Shown here: in pieces, positions 33,429 through 47,342 of the stretch | Layout of the letters: each line of letters starts with the position of its first letter | How positions within the stretch are numbered: position 1 is the first letter of the stretch | Assembly: GCA_030280995.1 (NCBI GenBank) | Contig: JASXTE010000016.1 | Location: 17,344,501-17,408,500 of the forward strand | Reading direction: 5' to 3' | DNA length: 64,000 bases | Source of the DNA: Hemileia vastatrix | Taxonomy: Eukaryota; Basidiomycota; Pucciniomycetes; Pucciniales; Zaghouaniaceae | Made by a program: the position numbers and the translations under genes | Notes under the pieces: generated by a model | What the model was told of the DNA's origin: nothing | What the model saw: the letters and a program-made list of their open reading frames with translations, nothing else | The model's database searches: none

Positions 33429-36400
33429 GCCCCTCTATTAATTCTCAAGTACCATTTCTTGTAACTGATTCAGTTCCTTCAGGTAATTCTGGAAGAGGAG
33501 ATGAGACTGTGAGACCTGTAGAGGCTGAGAACAGTAGACAAATTGCTCAAATTTCAAATGTATCTAATCCTTTAGTTCTATTTGCTACTTCAATGATAAA
33601 TCTAGATATGGCTATTATTGATGAAACACTTGAGCCTGAGTTTTATGAGAATCTGGAAAGTTACTCTGTTTCCTTATTGAGAAACACTCCAGATGTAGTT
33701 AACATTAATGATGAATATTTGAGGAATATTATTTCTAAACAAAATTATATAATGAGCAACATGCAATTGCCTCAGAAATATAATAGTTTGTTAACTGAAC
33801 AGGGTTATCAAGCATTGAGGAGTGAGTTACAGTGAGTTTCTGATGATTTGATTCATTACAAGGCAACCCATGAAAAGACAGTTGTTTTATGGCAAAATAT
33901 CAAAAATGATTTGTCTAAAATGCAAGATACTGTATCTGCCTGTTGCCAGGAGCTGGAGATAGATAAGATGAATCTGAAAAGATTGAATGACCATTATTCA
34001 CCTTTTCAAAATAAAAATCAGTTATCTTTTGCAACAATCAATGAGAGTTTATCTAGTCTTCCAAGAGTGAAAACCAGACTAACAACCATTGAGGAGAAAT
34101 TGAACTGATTGTTTAACAATCAAAAATATTCTGACATTTCTTTAAAGGAACATATAGTACAGGATGCTCCAAGGTTACCTGTGGCTAGTTCATCTAAAGA
34201 AAAATTAGTTCCAGAAATACCTGTTGATACCACTGAGTTTCCATCAAAAATTGATGATGCACCAGGATCTTCAACAGAGGGATTAAACAATGAGATTACT
34301 GCACAATTAGAGAAGTTACAGCTGCTCCTTACTCAGAAACAAGCTGGTACTAAGGGGACTCTTTCAAATCAAAAGAATTTGCCAAAACTTGACCAATACC
34401 CAACATTTGATGGTGATTCTTCTTCTGATTGGCAACAATTCATTTGCAGAATTGATAACTTGAAAAACTCTTACAAACTCCCAAATGAGGAAATTGTGTC
34501 TAAGTTAATTTCTTTATATACCAATGTAGCCCTAATGTGATATGAATCTGTCCTCTTAGATGAGAATGATTACTCATGGGAAGCTTGGAAAAAATTAATT
34601 AAAGCACAATTTGGGGGCTCCAAGTTTAGGATGGCTCAACAAAGGTAGTATGAGGAAACTAAATATAGTTCTTCTACTGATAAAATTATTGAGTTCTTAA
34701 TGAAACTTTTAAAAGTCTTCAGAGCTATGGACCCAAAAATGGAGTTTGAATTATGGAAGGACAGGATCCTTTATAAATTACCAATGTCTTTGAGAGACTT
34801 GATTGTGTCTAGGACTGAGTTCACCAGAGAACCTTCTTCTTTCATAAATACTTGCAATGAGACTCTTCTAAAAAACAAGTATGATGCAAGAAAGTTCATT
34901 CCTAGAGCCACTTGGGAGAAACCCTCCAATTGCCAACAGAAACCTCTGGAAAAGGTTGGTAAGCCTTCTGCCCCTGTTGCACCTAAAAAGTATGCAACAA
35001 ACACTTGTTTCAAGTGCAACAAGCCTTGGAAGAAGGGCCATGTTTGTGACAAGAAGATAAATCTTGTGGAACAAACAGATGAGCATGCTGATGACACAGT
35101 AGCACTGGAAGATACTTCAAGTGATTGTGCCAGCAATATTTCATATGAATCTCAACAAGAAATCTTGATGCTGGAAGAGGATATTCACTATTTAAATACT
35201 ATTGATATTGATAATAATGATTTAGCTACAGTTGAGGATGCTGAGATCATAAAAAACATTGAGGATAGCTCAATTGTTATTGCCCCTCTCAAGGCACCAG
35301 ACTTGATTAATGGAACCATCATTGAAGTTGTTCTGGATTCTGGAGCTGGAGGAAGTGTAGTATCTGAAAAAGAACTTGCTTCAGTAGATCAAGACTATAA
35401 ATCAAAACTTATGCCTATCATTTCTGAAAACTGGAGAGGTTATGGCTCTGTTTTGTCCCCCATTGGTAAGTACAAAGCCACAGTGTTTTTTTAACATAAC
35501 CATGGTTTTGTAAGAGCTATTTGTGATTTTATTGTTATGAAAAATGATAACTTAAGCAATTGGTTTATTGTAGGGAATGATATTTTAACCAAGTATGGCA
35601 TAAAATTGGATGCCTCAAACCAATGTTTCACAATAGGGCTAAATGGGAAGAGAAAATTCAAGATTTCCTCCCCTAAAAGATTAGTAAAACCAGAATTGAA
35701 CATATGTAATTCTGTGGTTCAATATAAAGGAAGATCTACAAGAGAAATGCATTCCCTTGTGTCTGAAATTGACAATGCCTCTTTTGGAGAACAACTTTCT
35801 GGTGAGGATAAAGATTCCATCATTAACTTGATAAAGTCTTTTCCTATGACCTTTGCTCATGGGTCACATGAACTGGGATTAGTTAAAGAAGAAATGAAAC
35901 TTTCATTGTCTTGTCCATTAAGTGATATACCACCTACTTTAAAGAAGAAGCCTTATCCTGCTTCTCCCACAAAGAGAAAAGATATTGAAGACAATATCTC
36001 TACCCTTTTAAAAATGAATATTATTGAAAAGGTAGTTGAAACACCTAAATATTGTGTTATCTCACCTGTCCTAATTTCTTATCAGAAAGATAAATCCAGG
36101 TTATGTGGTGATTATAGAGCAATAAATACTTATACTGTTGATGATATCTATCCTTTACCTAGAATTAGCTCTATACATGCTACTTTACAGGGAGCCAAAT
36201 ATATTAGCTGTTTGGATGGTAACAAGGGATATCACAAGGTACCTGTTGAGAGAAATTCTCAGAATTTTCTTATGATTGCTACTCATATGGGTATTTATAA
36301 GTATGTTAGGATTCCATTTGGCCCTAAAAATGCCCCTTCAGTTTTTCAAAAACTCATGGATAACACATTCCATCAGGAGATAATTGAAGGATGGCTGATG

Positions 36401-38844
36401 GTTTATATTGATGATATCATTATATTCTCAAAAATATTTGAGGACCATCTCAACCACCTGTGTAAAGTGTTCCAAAAAATGGATGAGATAAATATGACAC
36501 TTGCTTTGAAGAAATGTAAATTTGGTTTCCATTCTTTAAAAGTTCTTAGTCATGTTGTTTCAGGCTTACAGATATGTGTTGACCAAAAAAAAGTGACAGC
36601 CATACAACAGGTGAAGGCTCCTACTACAGTAAGAGAGCTACAGAGTTTTTTGGGAATGTGTGGATACTATAGACAGTATATTAAAAATTACCAAGTCATA
36701 GCTTTACCCCTTACCCAATTAACTAGAAGGGATGTTGTTTTTGTCTGGAATAGTGAAAGACAAAGAGCCTTTGACACTATGAAACACTGTTTGATGTCAG
36801 CACATATTCTTGCTTTACCTGACTTTAATCAACCATTTGTTTTATATACTGATGCCAGTTTTATTGGTCATGGTGCTGCCCTCCATCAAAAAACAAGTTA
36901 TAAATGATAAAGTATCAGAAGTAGTAATTTGTTATATTTCAAGAACCTTGAGAAATAGTGAATTGAAATATGGTGCTACTCAATTGGAATGTTTAGCTGT
37001 AGTGTGGGCTCTAGAAAAGCTAGATTATTACCTAGATGACCAGAAATTTGAACTTGTCACTGACTGCAGTGCAGTTAAATACCTTTTAAACTTGAAAACA
37101 CCTAACAGACATATGTTCAGATGGCAGTTAGCTTTTTAAGAATACAGAGGGAGAATGACAATTATACATAGGGCTGGTATTGTTCACTCAAATGTGGATA
37201 TGTTATCAAGGTTACCTTTACCAAATGATGACTCTAATTCTGCTTATGATCCTGAGGATGAAATTATTCATATTCATGGGATATATGTGGTTGATATGGA
37301 GGAAGAGCTATTACAGCTTATTCTGGATTCATATGATAAGGACACTGATTAAAAGAGTTATGCACCATATTAAATGATCCAAAGAATGCTTCAATACAAG
37401 CATTAATTAAAACCCTTCCACCAAAGTACCAAAAAGATTTGGAAAAAGGTAAATTTTCTATAGATGAAGGTTATCTATATTATAGGAGAAAGTTGAGTAA
37501 TGTTAATGTTATTCCTTCTTCTATGAAAGAAATCATCTTGAAAATTTGTCATGATGACAAACTAGCTGGACATTTTGATCTTAAAAAAACAATGATCAGA
37601 ATTAAGAACACTGCTTGGTGGGTTACTATGTCTGAAGACACAAAATTATATGTTGAATCTTGTGATTCTTACCAGAAATCAAAAAGATTGACTGGTAAAA
37701 GAGCTGGATTAATGCAACATATTGAACCTCCTGATGCACCATGGCAGATAATGAACATGGATTTTGTAACAGGGTTACCTATTGCTGGTAAAGACAGTTA
37801 TAACTCTTGTTGGGTTATTGTGGACAGATTCACAAAAATGTGTAAATTTATCCCTACTCACAAGGATGTTTCCACTAAAGAATTAGCTTTCTTATGGTGG
37901 TCTCATATGTTTAATACTGCTGGTTTTCCTAAAGCCATAATCTCTGACAGAGACCCTAAATTTACTTCTGAATTTTGGATGTCTCTGATGAATGTTTGTG
38001 GTTGTGATCTGAAACTTTCTACTGCCCATCATCCACAGACTGATGGTTTAGCTGAAAGAATGATTCAGAATTTAGAGGACATGATTAGAAGGTATTGTGC
38101 CTTTGGCCTTGAGTATAAAGATAATGACAGATTCACTCATGATTGGGTTACCTTACTTCCTGGGTTGGAATTTGCTTATAATAGCACTGTTCATTCTGTT
38201 ACTCAAAGAAAGCCTTTTGAGCTCTGGCTTGGATATGTTCCAAATACTCCTGCCCAAATTTTCAATAACAAAATACCTAAATTGGATATACATCCTGGTG
38301 TAAAATCTTTTCTTCAAATGCAACAACTATGCAGAAATCATGCTCAAAAATGTATTGAAAAATCATTTGAATATGAGAAGAAGAGATGGGACAAATCCCA
38401 TAAATAATACACTTTTAAAAAGGGTGATGAAGTGTTGATTTCTACAGTCCACTTCAATTTACAAGGAAATAACAATTTAAAAGACCCATTTGTTGGTCCA
38501 TTTGTTGTCAGAAGAATGATTGGAGATAATGCAGTTGAGTTTATTTTGTATTCTCCATATGACAGAAAACATCCAGCTTTTCCAATATCTCTTCTGAAAC
38601 CTTACACATCTAATAGTGATTTATTTCCAAAAAGGAGGGGAAGACCAAAGAAAACCCCAAATGAAATCACTGAAACAGCAGAAATTGAAAAAATTCTGAA
38701 CAACAGAATAGTCACTGATGAAAAAGGTACAGAATAATTATTGAGATTCAAGAATAAATCATCTGAATATGATTTTTGCATACCTGGGAAGGAGATATCT
38801 AATCTTCCTACTCTAATAAAAAAGTATAAAAAGAAAAAGTCATA
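32813..38844 (+). pseudogene. Family A gag-pol, degenerate
   Basis: Colinear with E1 gag-pol but broken by many in-frame stops (about 33835, 34108, 34538, 34648, 35492, 37137, 37349, 38405, 38735) and by a frame change near 36895. Recognisable parts: gag PTFDGDSSSDWQQFI; zinc knuckle near 35010; protease DSGAGGS near 35338; reverse transcriptase YIDD near 36405; RNase H YTDAS; integrase with MNMDFVTGLP, where the first catalytic Asp is present unlike E1; chromodomain near 38680-38840. Start by analogy with E1. Confidence 0.9.
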
Positions 38845-38879
38845 GCATTTTTTTTATTGTTTTTTTTAGAGTGAGAGAG

Positions 38880-39684
38880 TGTCAGCCAGGCCACTAGACT
38901 TACCTGGTAAAATAAATAATTATTTTACTGAGGTGAAGCCATGCCTTTTTTTAAAATTCTTATTAATAATTGATTATTTAATATTTACTTATGTATTACT
39001 TACAACTAACTAAGCTAATTATATTAAGTAGTGTAAATAATTAATTTAAGTAAGTGTCCCATACATTTTTACTCCCTAACACCGTGCTCAATAATTCAGT
39101 TGATTGGGAATAAAAATTAATAATAAAATTATAATAAAAAAACCTTAAAAATATTATATTACTTCATTGAGAGATCTGGATTTCCATGAAATCAATATAA
39201 TTAACTCAAATGAATTGTATTAATTGTGACAGTCCAAGGAAACTCATACTTTATTACCAATGAAAATGATGCCCTTGTTGACGTACCAATTAATTTATTT
39301 TTTCTTATGTCATATATATACTCCTTCTTAGTCAGTTTCTTTCTCACATCCTTACAGTAGATGGTGTAAATTCAGTGTCTTTATTTCCCTCATGTTTGCC
39401 TATGAAAGGCCCTCACTTTTTGTACTTTTCAAAACATTCCTTACTTACTTACTTTATTATAATTACATACAAAAAAAACTATTTATTATTATCAATTATG
39501 GTTTTAGTATTTACATTAAAACCGTGATTATAAAAATTTAAATATAATAGTAATCTACCTCTTTACCTCTTGTTATTTGAGTAAATAATCTTTAAAAGAT
39601 AATAAAATACGCACCAAATTTAAACCTCTAAAACCCATTGTTGCCGTCCTTGGACCTCCCTGGAAAACCTTTGAGACTTGAAAG
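38880..39684 (+). repeat. 3' LTR of family A, left part
   Basis: TGTCAGCC start after the purine tract at 38868-38879; continues at 48150-48165 beyond B. Its TATA position reads gcctatgaaaggcc, so the box is damaged. Confidence 0.85.
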
Positions 39685-40490
39685 TGTTACCAGACAACCT
39701 ACGCACAAGGTCAAGGATGTTCCTGTAAGTGAGATGAGGAGTTTAGAGACTTCTTCAAAGCACAAAGGAATGATTGGAGGAAGTGATTCAAAGATGACTC
39801 AAAGAAGAACTACTGCTTTGAATTATGTTCGAGAAGAATTCTAATATAATTTAAAGGTAATAACAAAATTCATAAGATCTCACAAAGGGTTGGAAACTCA
39901 ATAATCAAAGGTTTTAGGATTTAGAAATGATTACTGAGAAAATAAGGAAAGATATGATAATAATGATTTAACTTAAAGCTTTTACCACTATTAACTATAA
40001 ATACGTTTTATAATTTAATTCTAAAGAGTATCGAACCAAAAACCCAACCCCTTATATATCATTTACTCCTCCTCGCATTGAGCTCATACCCATCTACTAT
40101 TCCTCACATCACAGACCATTAAAATACACCCATTACACCTGGACCCTCCTCACTAACATCCGTTAACCCCTTAGTCCTCCACTAACCATTACATCCATGC
40201 TCACTACCCCTTTTTATAATCCACAGACATTTCATAAAACCTTTTTAATGTACTATTACATTGACTATTGCACTGTGCGTTGCTTATTGAGAAAAAGACT
40301 AAGACACACTATTGAGAGATTGACTAATTTAGATTTAGAGTTTAGTCTAGCGCAGTTGAATAGCGAGTACACAAAGGAAAGTCGCAGTTGCTATGGAGAA
40401 TTTCTTTCTGCGCTTTGAGTATGGATTTAAAACCTCTTATTATTGATTTTATGAGCTGCTTTTGCCTCGAGTGTCACGTGGCGCGTGAAA
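39685..40490 (-). repeat. 3' LTR of B (left copy)
   Basis: 806 bp, colinear with 47343-48149. Its end reads TGTCACGTGGCGCGTGAAA, one base off the palindromic TGTCACGTGGCGCGTGACA of the other LTR. Confidence 0.85.
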
Positions 40491-40500
40491 GATGCCCGGG

Positions 40501-40508
40501 TATAAAAA
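40501..40508 (+). promoter_or_regulatory. TATA box for the antisense gene of B
   Basis: TATAAAAA occurs 10 bp outside the LTR and about 80 bp before the ATG at 40588, in the direction opposite to B transcription. B2 has tattaaac at the same place, damaged. This suggests a promoter belonging to the antisense gene itself. Confidence 0.45.
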
Positions 40509-40587
40509 CGCAAGCTCCGTTGAGCGTAAGACTTACTTCCCACACTAGTTTCCCTTCCCTCTTTATCTAATTATTCTATAATTTACT

Positions 40588-41587
40588 ATGACAGATTTAC
40601 CTACCCCAACTCCCACGCCTCCACACCCTAAAGCGAAAGGGGGAATCGTTACCCGGCAATATTCCAAGGCTTGCACGGCCTGCAAATCAATGTAGTATTT
40701 TTGCGTTGAAAGCACGGCGACACGAGGTCCTCACCAGAAGTGCGAATTTTGCCGCTGGAGACGGGTGGCGTGCGATGCCTTATCGAAGAATGCCGGCATC
40801 GAGCATTGGTTCACAAAGACCAAATATTGGGTGATCCCTAAGACAAAAGAGGTAGTCAAGGATATTTGGGATGTTTCAATTGGGGACGATCAATTGGTGG
40901 GAGAGAATGAGGAGGAGGCTGAAGATGATGCAGCAACCTGGGTGACTCGGGCCATGAGCAAGAAACAAGTGGTTGAAGAAGAAGTAGACAAGTTAGTTGA
41001 AGAGGAGGAGGAAGTCTCCATCTCGAGACGGACCCCAAAAAAGCAAGGGGTGGTCATCGAGGATGAAGAAGAGGAGAAGGAAGTGGCGGTGGAGGTCACT
41101 CCAAGATTATTCTTAGAAGCAGACCCCATATTCGAAGTAAGTCCATTCTCCTGATATTTTATAAATTTAGTTACTGATGATCTTGTTTTAGAATTCAGAC
41201 ATCATCGCAGAAGTCCCTACGGCGGAAGCTTCAAATGTGGAAGCGACCATTGTGGAACCCACTGCTGTGGAAGTGGCATTGTCGATCCCTACCGAAGAAA
41301 AGTTACTGGTGGTTGCCTCGAGGGAGGAAAATGACAAAACCCTTGATCAGGTATGGTGGAAAAAGCCTCGCCAGGTTTGGTGAGTGAGGTTCATTGAAGA
41401 TTTAAGCGGCAAAATCAATAAGATTGTTGATGCAGCCTCCTTCAACGTGGCCGAGGAACTACTGGAAATTGGAGAAGTGGTTCCGGTAGGAGAGGGGGAA
41501 GTCTTTGAGAAATGTAGGAAGGAAATAAGGGAAATTTTGGAGAAGATAAAGAGATTGGTTTGGGAGAAAATAATGGAGAGAATTTAA
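40588..41587 (+). pseudogene. Antisense accessory gene of B with Zn2Cys6-like cluster
   Basis: Starts MTDLPTPTPTPPHPK. Cysteines follow the spacing CX2CX6CX12CX2CX6C (CTAC, then C, then CEFC, then C), which fits the Gal4-type binuclear zinc cluster of fungal regulators. Then comes a conserved WVIPKTKEVVKDIWDV block, an acidic/lysine-rich middle, and a conserved C-terminal part (AEELLEIGEVVPV, EVFEKCRKEIR). A 55-nt intron (41137-41191, GTAAGT...TTTTAG with CTGAT branch) is shared with B2. Lesions: a TAG inside the cysteine cluster (S-M-stop) and a TGA at 41382. B2 reads through the first site. It was therefore probably a real gene of the ancestral element. DNA binding is an inference from spacing only. 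Confidence 0.55.
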
Positions 41588-41589
41588 AA

Positions 41590-42480
41590 TGGAAAGAGAA
41601 AAGAAAAAGAAAGAAAAGAAAAGTAGAAAAAATTTGTATTTAGATATTTTTATTTTGTTGTTTTATTTAAAAATTTTAATATTTTATTTTTTATAAGATT
41701 TTTGAGAGAAAAAGAAAAAGATTAAATAAATTTTTGTTTTAAATTTTGAAAGAAAAAAAGAAAGAATATTTGATTGAAGGAGTTTTAGTTTTAAATTTTG
41801 AAAAGAAAAAAGAATTAAGCAAGAAGAAAGAAAGAAAAAAGAAAGAAATAGTTGATTGAAATAATTTTTCTGAAAATAAAATTTAGTGAAAAGAAAAAAT
41901 TTGTTATTTATGAAAGTTTATTTGAGGAATTTTAGTTGTTTGAAAAAGAAAAGAAAGAAAAGAAGAGAAGAAATAAATTTTAAAAGAATTTTGAAAGAAA
42001 AAGAAGTAATTTGTTTGAAGAATTTTAAAAGAGAGATTTAGAGGTTGAAGTGAAGTTTGAGAAGATGGTTGTGTTGCGTTTGTGAAAAATTTTGATAGTT
42101 CGAGGAAAAGAAATTTTAAAAGAAAGAATGCATATAAAAAATTGAAAAGGAAAAAAGAAAAAGATTTTAAATTTATTTGTTTTATTTTATTTTTTTTAAT
42201 TTTAATTTTAATTTAATTTATTTTAATTTGGTTTTATTTTATTTTATTTTATTTTATTTATTTTAATTTGAATTTTATTTTATTTTATTTTAATTTTATT
42301 TATTTTAAAGAAGGTTAAAAAATTTTGAAAAGAAAAAGAATAAAGAAGAAAACAAAATTAAGGAATTTTTTAGAAGTAAAGATGTTTTAGATTTTAAAGA
42401 GAAGAAAAGAAAGAAAAAAGAGAAAGAAAAAATAAAAGAGAGTTTTTATGGTTTTGGTTTTAAAGGATATTTAAGATGAA
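41590..42480. repeat. Purine-rich spacer of B
   Basis: About 900 bp dominated by gaaaag/aaaagaaa on the plus strand with interleaved tttta runs. B2 has the homologous block at about 57890-58760. No gene is visible. Confidence 0.6.
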
Positions 42481-42489
42481 AAGATTTTA

Positions 42490-45400
42490 GGAGTTCAGGG
42501 GCGTTAGAAACATTGATGGCTGGTTCCCAGGATGTTTTGTCTGAGTCATCGAGGAAACCTTCCCATTCCATGAGGTATTTAAGTTTCCCCTTGCGCATTC
42601 TTGAATCAAGGATACGGCTTACTTCCCACTCTAGATGGTCTTCTACTTTGACCGGTTCCAGAGGAGGTTGGTTCTTGCCCGGGTATGTTTCTCGAGCCAG
42701 TTCCAGGAGAGATATGTGAAAAACAGGGTGAATAGCCTGCCATTTATGAGGTAGCTTGAGTCGAAATGCAGTTTTAGAGACTTCAGAGTCGATAAAATGG
42801 TCCCAAGCGTTTTTCAGCCAGTTTCTTTGGTGGTCGAGTCGTTCATATGTTTTGTGCGTCGAGCCATACTTTGTCGCCTGGTTTAAAAGAAGGAGCAGTT
42901 TGTCAATGTTTGTTGGCCTGTTCCTTGTACCTTTGAATCGCTAAATCCAAATTTGATTTAAGTTCCTCTTGGAGTCGTGATATGGTTCAAAGATAATGTT
43001 CCGCAGGATGATTAGTTCCTACATGGATTGAGTTGAATCGAGGATGTCTTCCATAAACAGTTTCGAATGGAGATTGTTGTGTCGAAGAATGAGTCGAGTT
43101 ATTATAAGCAAATTTGGCCAATGGTAACCATGTGGTCCAATTGTCTTGTTGGTAACTGACATACATTAGAAGGTATTGTTTGAGGATTTGGTTAACCCTT
43201 TCCGTTTGCCCATCGGTTTCAGGATGATAGGCTGTGGAGAGGTTCCTTGTGATATTGAGTTGTCGACACAGTTGAGTCCAGAATGTGGATACAAACAATG
43301 AGCCTCTATCTGAAATAATATCATTAGGTAAGCCGTGTTTGGAAAATACATATTCTAGAAACAATTTTGGCAAATCTTCTGCTGTAGCAGTAGTAGTGGT
43401 TTTAATAAAAATAGACATTTTTGAAAATCTATCTACTATTACTAATATAGCATCAAAATTATTAGAAAGAGGAAATTGAGAAAGAAAATCCATCGATAAA
43501 GATTCCCAAGGTTTAGAGGGAATAGGAAGTGGTTGAAGTGACCCATACTTCCAGTGATGGGGAGCCTTATTCCTATTACATTCGTAACAAGCTTTTATAT
43601 AGGCCTTGATTTCCCTGGTCATACCTGGCCAGAAGAAATCCCTCGCTATTAACTGGTAGGTTTTATGAACCCCAAAATGACCAGCTAATGGAGAATCATG
43701 TCGACTATTGAAAATCCATAATTTTATCTCATTGTTGTTGGGTATGACTACTCTACCTTTGAAAATTAATAGACCTGATTCAATACTAAATCTTTTGGCC
43801 CCTTGCTTTGAGAGTATTTTGTCTTTTAACCCTAAACAATAATTGTCCTTCGACTGAGCTTTGAGGATGTTGGATATTGGATTTTGAAAGGATTGAATTG
43901 TCATCGAATTAAGTTGATGAGTTTTTAACATTGATATGTTTAAGATTGATTTCACATTTGCTGGGCTCTTGTCAGCAAATGCGTCCCCCCGCTGCGGGTA
44001 AACGTCGTCCCGATGTGACAAGATATCTGGGACAATGCAGTTCTTACCTGGGTGATAGGAAATAGAAAAAGGAAATTCAGAAAGAAATTCAGCCCACCTG
44101 GCTTGACCCCTGGTTAACACTTTGGAAGACATAAAGTATTTCAAAGAATTATGGTCCATTAAGATTTGAAAAGGACTATCTAAGCTGAGAAGAAAAGAGT
44201 GCCACTTTTTAAGACAATGAATAATAGCTAAAAGCTCTTTATCATGAATTTCATAATTTAATTCTGCTGCAATGAGTTTGCGTGACTCAAAAGCAACAGG
44301 ATGAAACAATTTTGTTTCAAGATTTAATTGAGAAATTACCCCTGCGATAGCATAATCGCTTGCATCTGTCTCGACTATTGTCGAAGCAGAAGGATCAAAG
44401 TGTCGAAGAATTGGAGCTGTGGTGAATGCCGTCTTCAATGCTTCAAATTCCTTTTGTGCTGTGGAAGTAAAAACAAAAGGAATATCTTTTCTAAGAAGAG
44501 AAGTAAGATTGGAAATAGTTTTAGAGTAATCTTTAATAAATCTTCTATAGAAATTTGCAAAACCCAAAAATCCCTGGAGGGATTTAACGGTTTTGGGCTC
44601 AGGCCATTCCAGGACCTTTTGGACCTTTTTGTTGTCCATGACTAACCCATCAGTGGATAGTGTAAAACCCAAAAAATCAACGGATTTAAGGTGGAATTCA
44701 CATTTATTATGCTTGGCGTAGAGACTGTGATCTCGAAGGCAATTTAGAACCTGTCAAACATGATGAATATGTTCATCTAGTGTCTTCGAGAAAATTAAAA
44801 TATCATCTAATTAGACGACAACAAATTGTTCGACAACATCTTGAAAGATGTCATTGACAATAGTTTGAAAAGTAGATGGTGCGTTAAACAATCCAAAAGG
44901 CATAACTAAATATTCAAAACTACCAAATCTAGTGCGCATTGCAGTCAGTGGTTCATGACCTTCTGCAATGTGGATAAAATTGAAAGTGCCTCTAAGATCA
45001 ATTTCAGAAAAGAAATTAGCACCATTGAAAAGGGTAAGAAGCAATGACATAGGAGGAACAGGATATGCATTCTTCTTAGTGACTGTGTTGAGCTTTCTAT
45101 AGTCAACACACAACCTAAGACTACCATCCTTCTTTTTTGCAAAGAGAACAGGGGAGCCGGTTGGAGATTTACTGGCTCTGATGAAACCTTTGGCTACATT
45201 CTCTGAAATTTAGTCTCAAAGAACTTGAGATTCGTCCTTCGACAAAGAAAAGACAGGACCTGTCGGAGGTACTGGACCTATTAACTCTATCTGATGGTCG
45301 TAGGGTCAATGAGGTGGTAACTTATTGGCCTTGTGGATTGAGAAAACATTGAGGAAATTGTGATAGATTTCCGGTAGAGTTGATTTAATGGCTTCAATGT

Positions 45401-46080
45401 TGATTTGGTTTTCATCATCATCTTTGAGAGAATCTGTCAAGGGAAGACCAGAATTGAGAGAGCATAATTCGATTACTTCAAGGCAATTTAAATCCTCTTC
45501 AAGTGAAGTCATCGAGCTAGAAGGGTTAGCCAATTGCTCATTTAAAGAAGGATCAGATGCTTGCAAGTCATCTGGCAGAGATTTGTCCTCTAGCAGGACA
45601 TTGTCAGGCAGGTTGTTTAACTCCCTATTGACCTGCATTGAAGAATCAGAAATATACTTAGTACATGGGGTGATCAATCCCCGTGTCCAATCAATTTCAG
45701 GATTCCAATGCGTTAAAAAGTCATGGCCAAGAATGGTATTGTCCATTCTTGGGGTGTCCAAGACTGATAATTCCCACTCGAAGGGGGGAAAGTTTGGAAA
45801 GTTGAAAACCCATAAAACTTTCTTACTGACCCAATATTTGGGTTCCTCTGATTCAACCAAGTAAATTGGAGCTTGATCGATATCTGTAAATGTCAGTTGT
45901 AACTTCTTGGCAAAAGATAAACTGACAAAAGAAATTGAAGCTCCAGAGTCTATAAGACAACTGAAGGGGGTATCCTCCTTAAAAAGAATGAATCTCAAGC
46001 GGTTTAAGGCAACTCCAGTCCTTAAGACATGGAGGTTCTGTGCACTGGGAGAGATAAGATAGTTTGCTTTGCACAAAAGT
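42490..46080 (-). pseudogene. B pol: protease, RT, RNase H, integrase, chromodomain
   Basis: Minus strand. Protease LIDSGASISFVS (45306-46076); reverse transcriptase [11 protein letters not shown] to the active site at about 44811, where the Tyr of YLDD is a stop codon (B2 has Tyr); RNase H VETDASDYAIAG; integrase zinc-binding H-H-C-C, then MDFLSQFPL, ISDRGSLFVS and YHPETDGQTERVN, which supply the D, D and E; then the GPF/Y-like part and a chromodomain at about 42490-42660 (EVSRILDSRMRKGKLKYL). Several stops and frame changes make it nonfunctional. Confidence 0.9.
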
Positions 46081-46083
46081 AAA

Positions 46084-47301
46084 CTATCTACTAGTTTTTT
46101 GACTTAGAACTAGTACCTTCTCTTTCCTTCAATTTTACACAATCTTCCAGCTTGTGCTTACCCCCACAATACATACATAACCCATTATCTGCTTGCCTCT
46201 TCCACTAAGCTTCTTTAAGTTCCCCTTTAGGATCCATTACTTTACTGATATTGCCTGGTGTCGAGTTTTTTGGTCGATGTTTGTCCTTTCCCTTATTGAG
46301 CTTGGATTGAGTTGTCCGTGGGTGTGAAGAAGGTCCCGCTTTAAAATTTAGGCCTTGAGATTTTTTGGCGTATCGACAATGTTGAAGTCATCCTTGGTAA
46401 ACACTGTTGAGTTGAGGGTTCAATCCATTAAATCTGTTAAAGTAGTCATCTTCTGACCGTGAAGATTTAATTGATCCATAATCCTCGAAGGAAGTCCCTT
46501 TTTGAAATGATACTTGAGGGCAACATCATTCCAACCTACTCGAGTTTGAAGTGCTCTGAAGTTCAAGATATATTCAGAAGCTTTACCATTGTCACTCATG
46601 CAAAGGAAATCAAGTTCAATTTCTGCTTTGTCAGTTTTGTTAGGGTCACTGAACAACGTGAAAAGTTGGTCTTCGAACTTTTCCCAGTTATTAATAAGTA
46701 AGTGGTTTTCGGTTGAAGAGAGCATGAGAAGATAAGGTTCGAACCATCTTGCTGCTTTTCCGGCTAGGAATGAAGAAGCGTAAACAAACTTTGATCGGTT
46801 GTTCTTGAAGGTTCAAGGGTCATTATGGAACAGGAGCTTTCAGGTTTGCAAGAAGGGCCGCAATCCGTCTGGATGTTCTCCATCGAATTTATCAGGAGAT
46901 TTCATAGAAGGAGTTTTGAATTTAGATCCCTCTGAAGACGTTGAATTTGAAAAGGTCTTCATGAAAAGCCTCATGAAGTCTTCCAGAGAATCAGAATTAG
47001 ATGGTCCCGGTTCTGAAGGTTGACCAGAAGGGTGTGTAGCAGGGGCAGATGGTGCCTCGTGCATTGTATCCTCACCTTCTTCATCATCACTAGAATCATC
47101 AAAATCTTGTGGGATATCTTCTACAGATTGGACTGAATGTTGCAATTCCCTAAGGTTGAGTGGTTCCAGGGAGTGAGTGCGGGAAACAGGCCGTGTGGCT
47201 GTTGGCCTGCCTCTGGCATGAGCTCTAGTAGTAGCACCTGTAGGAGGAGTGCATTGAGCAGGTGCCATTTTAAGAATTTGGAAAACACCTGAAAAGGACA
47301 T
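46084..47301 (-). pseudogene. B gag
   Basis: Minus strand. N-terminal part MAPAQCTPPTG to PDKFDGEHPDGLRPF (46840-47301), then after a frame break AARWFEPYL and NWEKFEDQLFTLFSD (46420-46840), the standard retrotransposon gag fold. A zinc knuckle CMYCGGKHKLEDC lies near 46140-46180. Acidic DDSSDDEEGED linker. Broken by frameshift and stops. Confidence 0.85.
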
Positions 47302-47342
47302 GGTAGTGCAAAGAATGAGAACTACGAAGAATTAAATTATAC

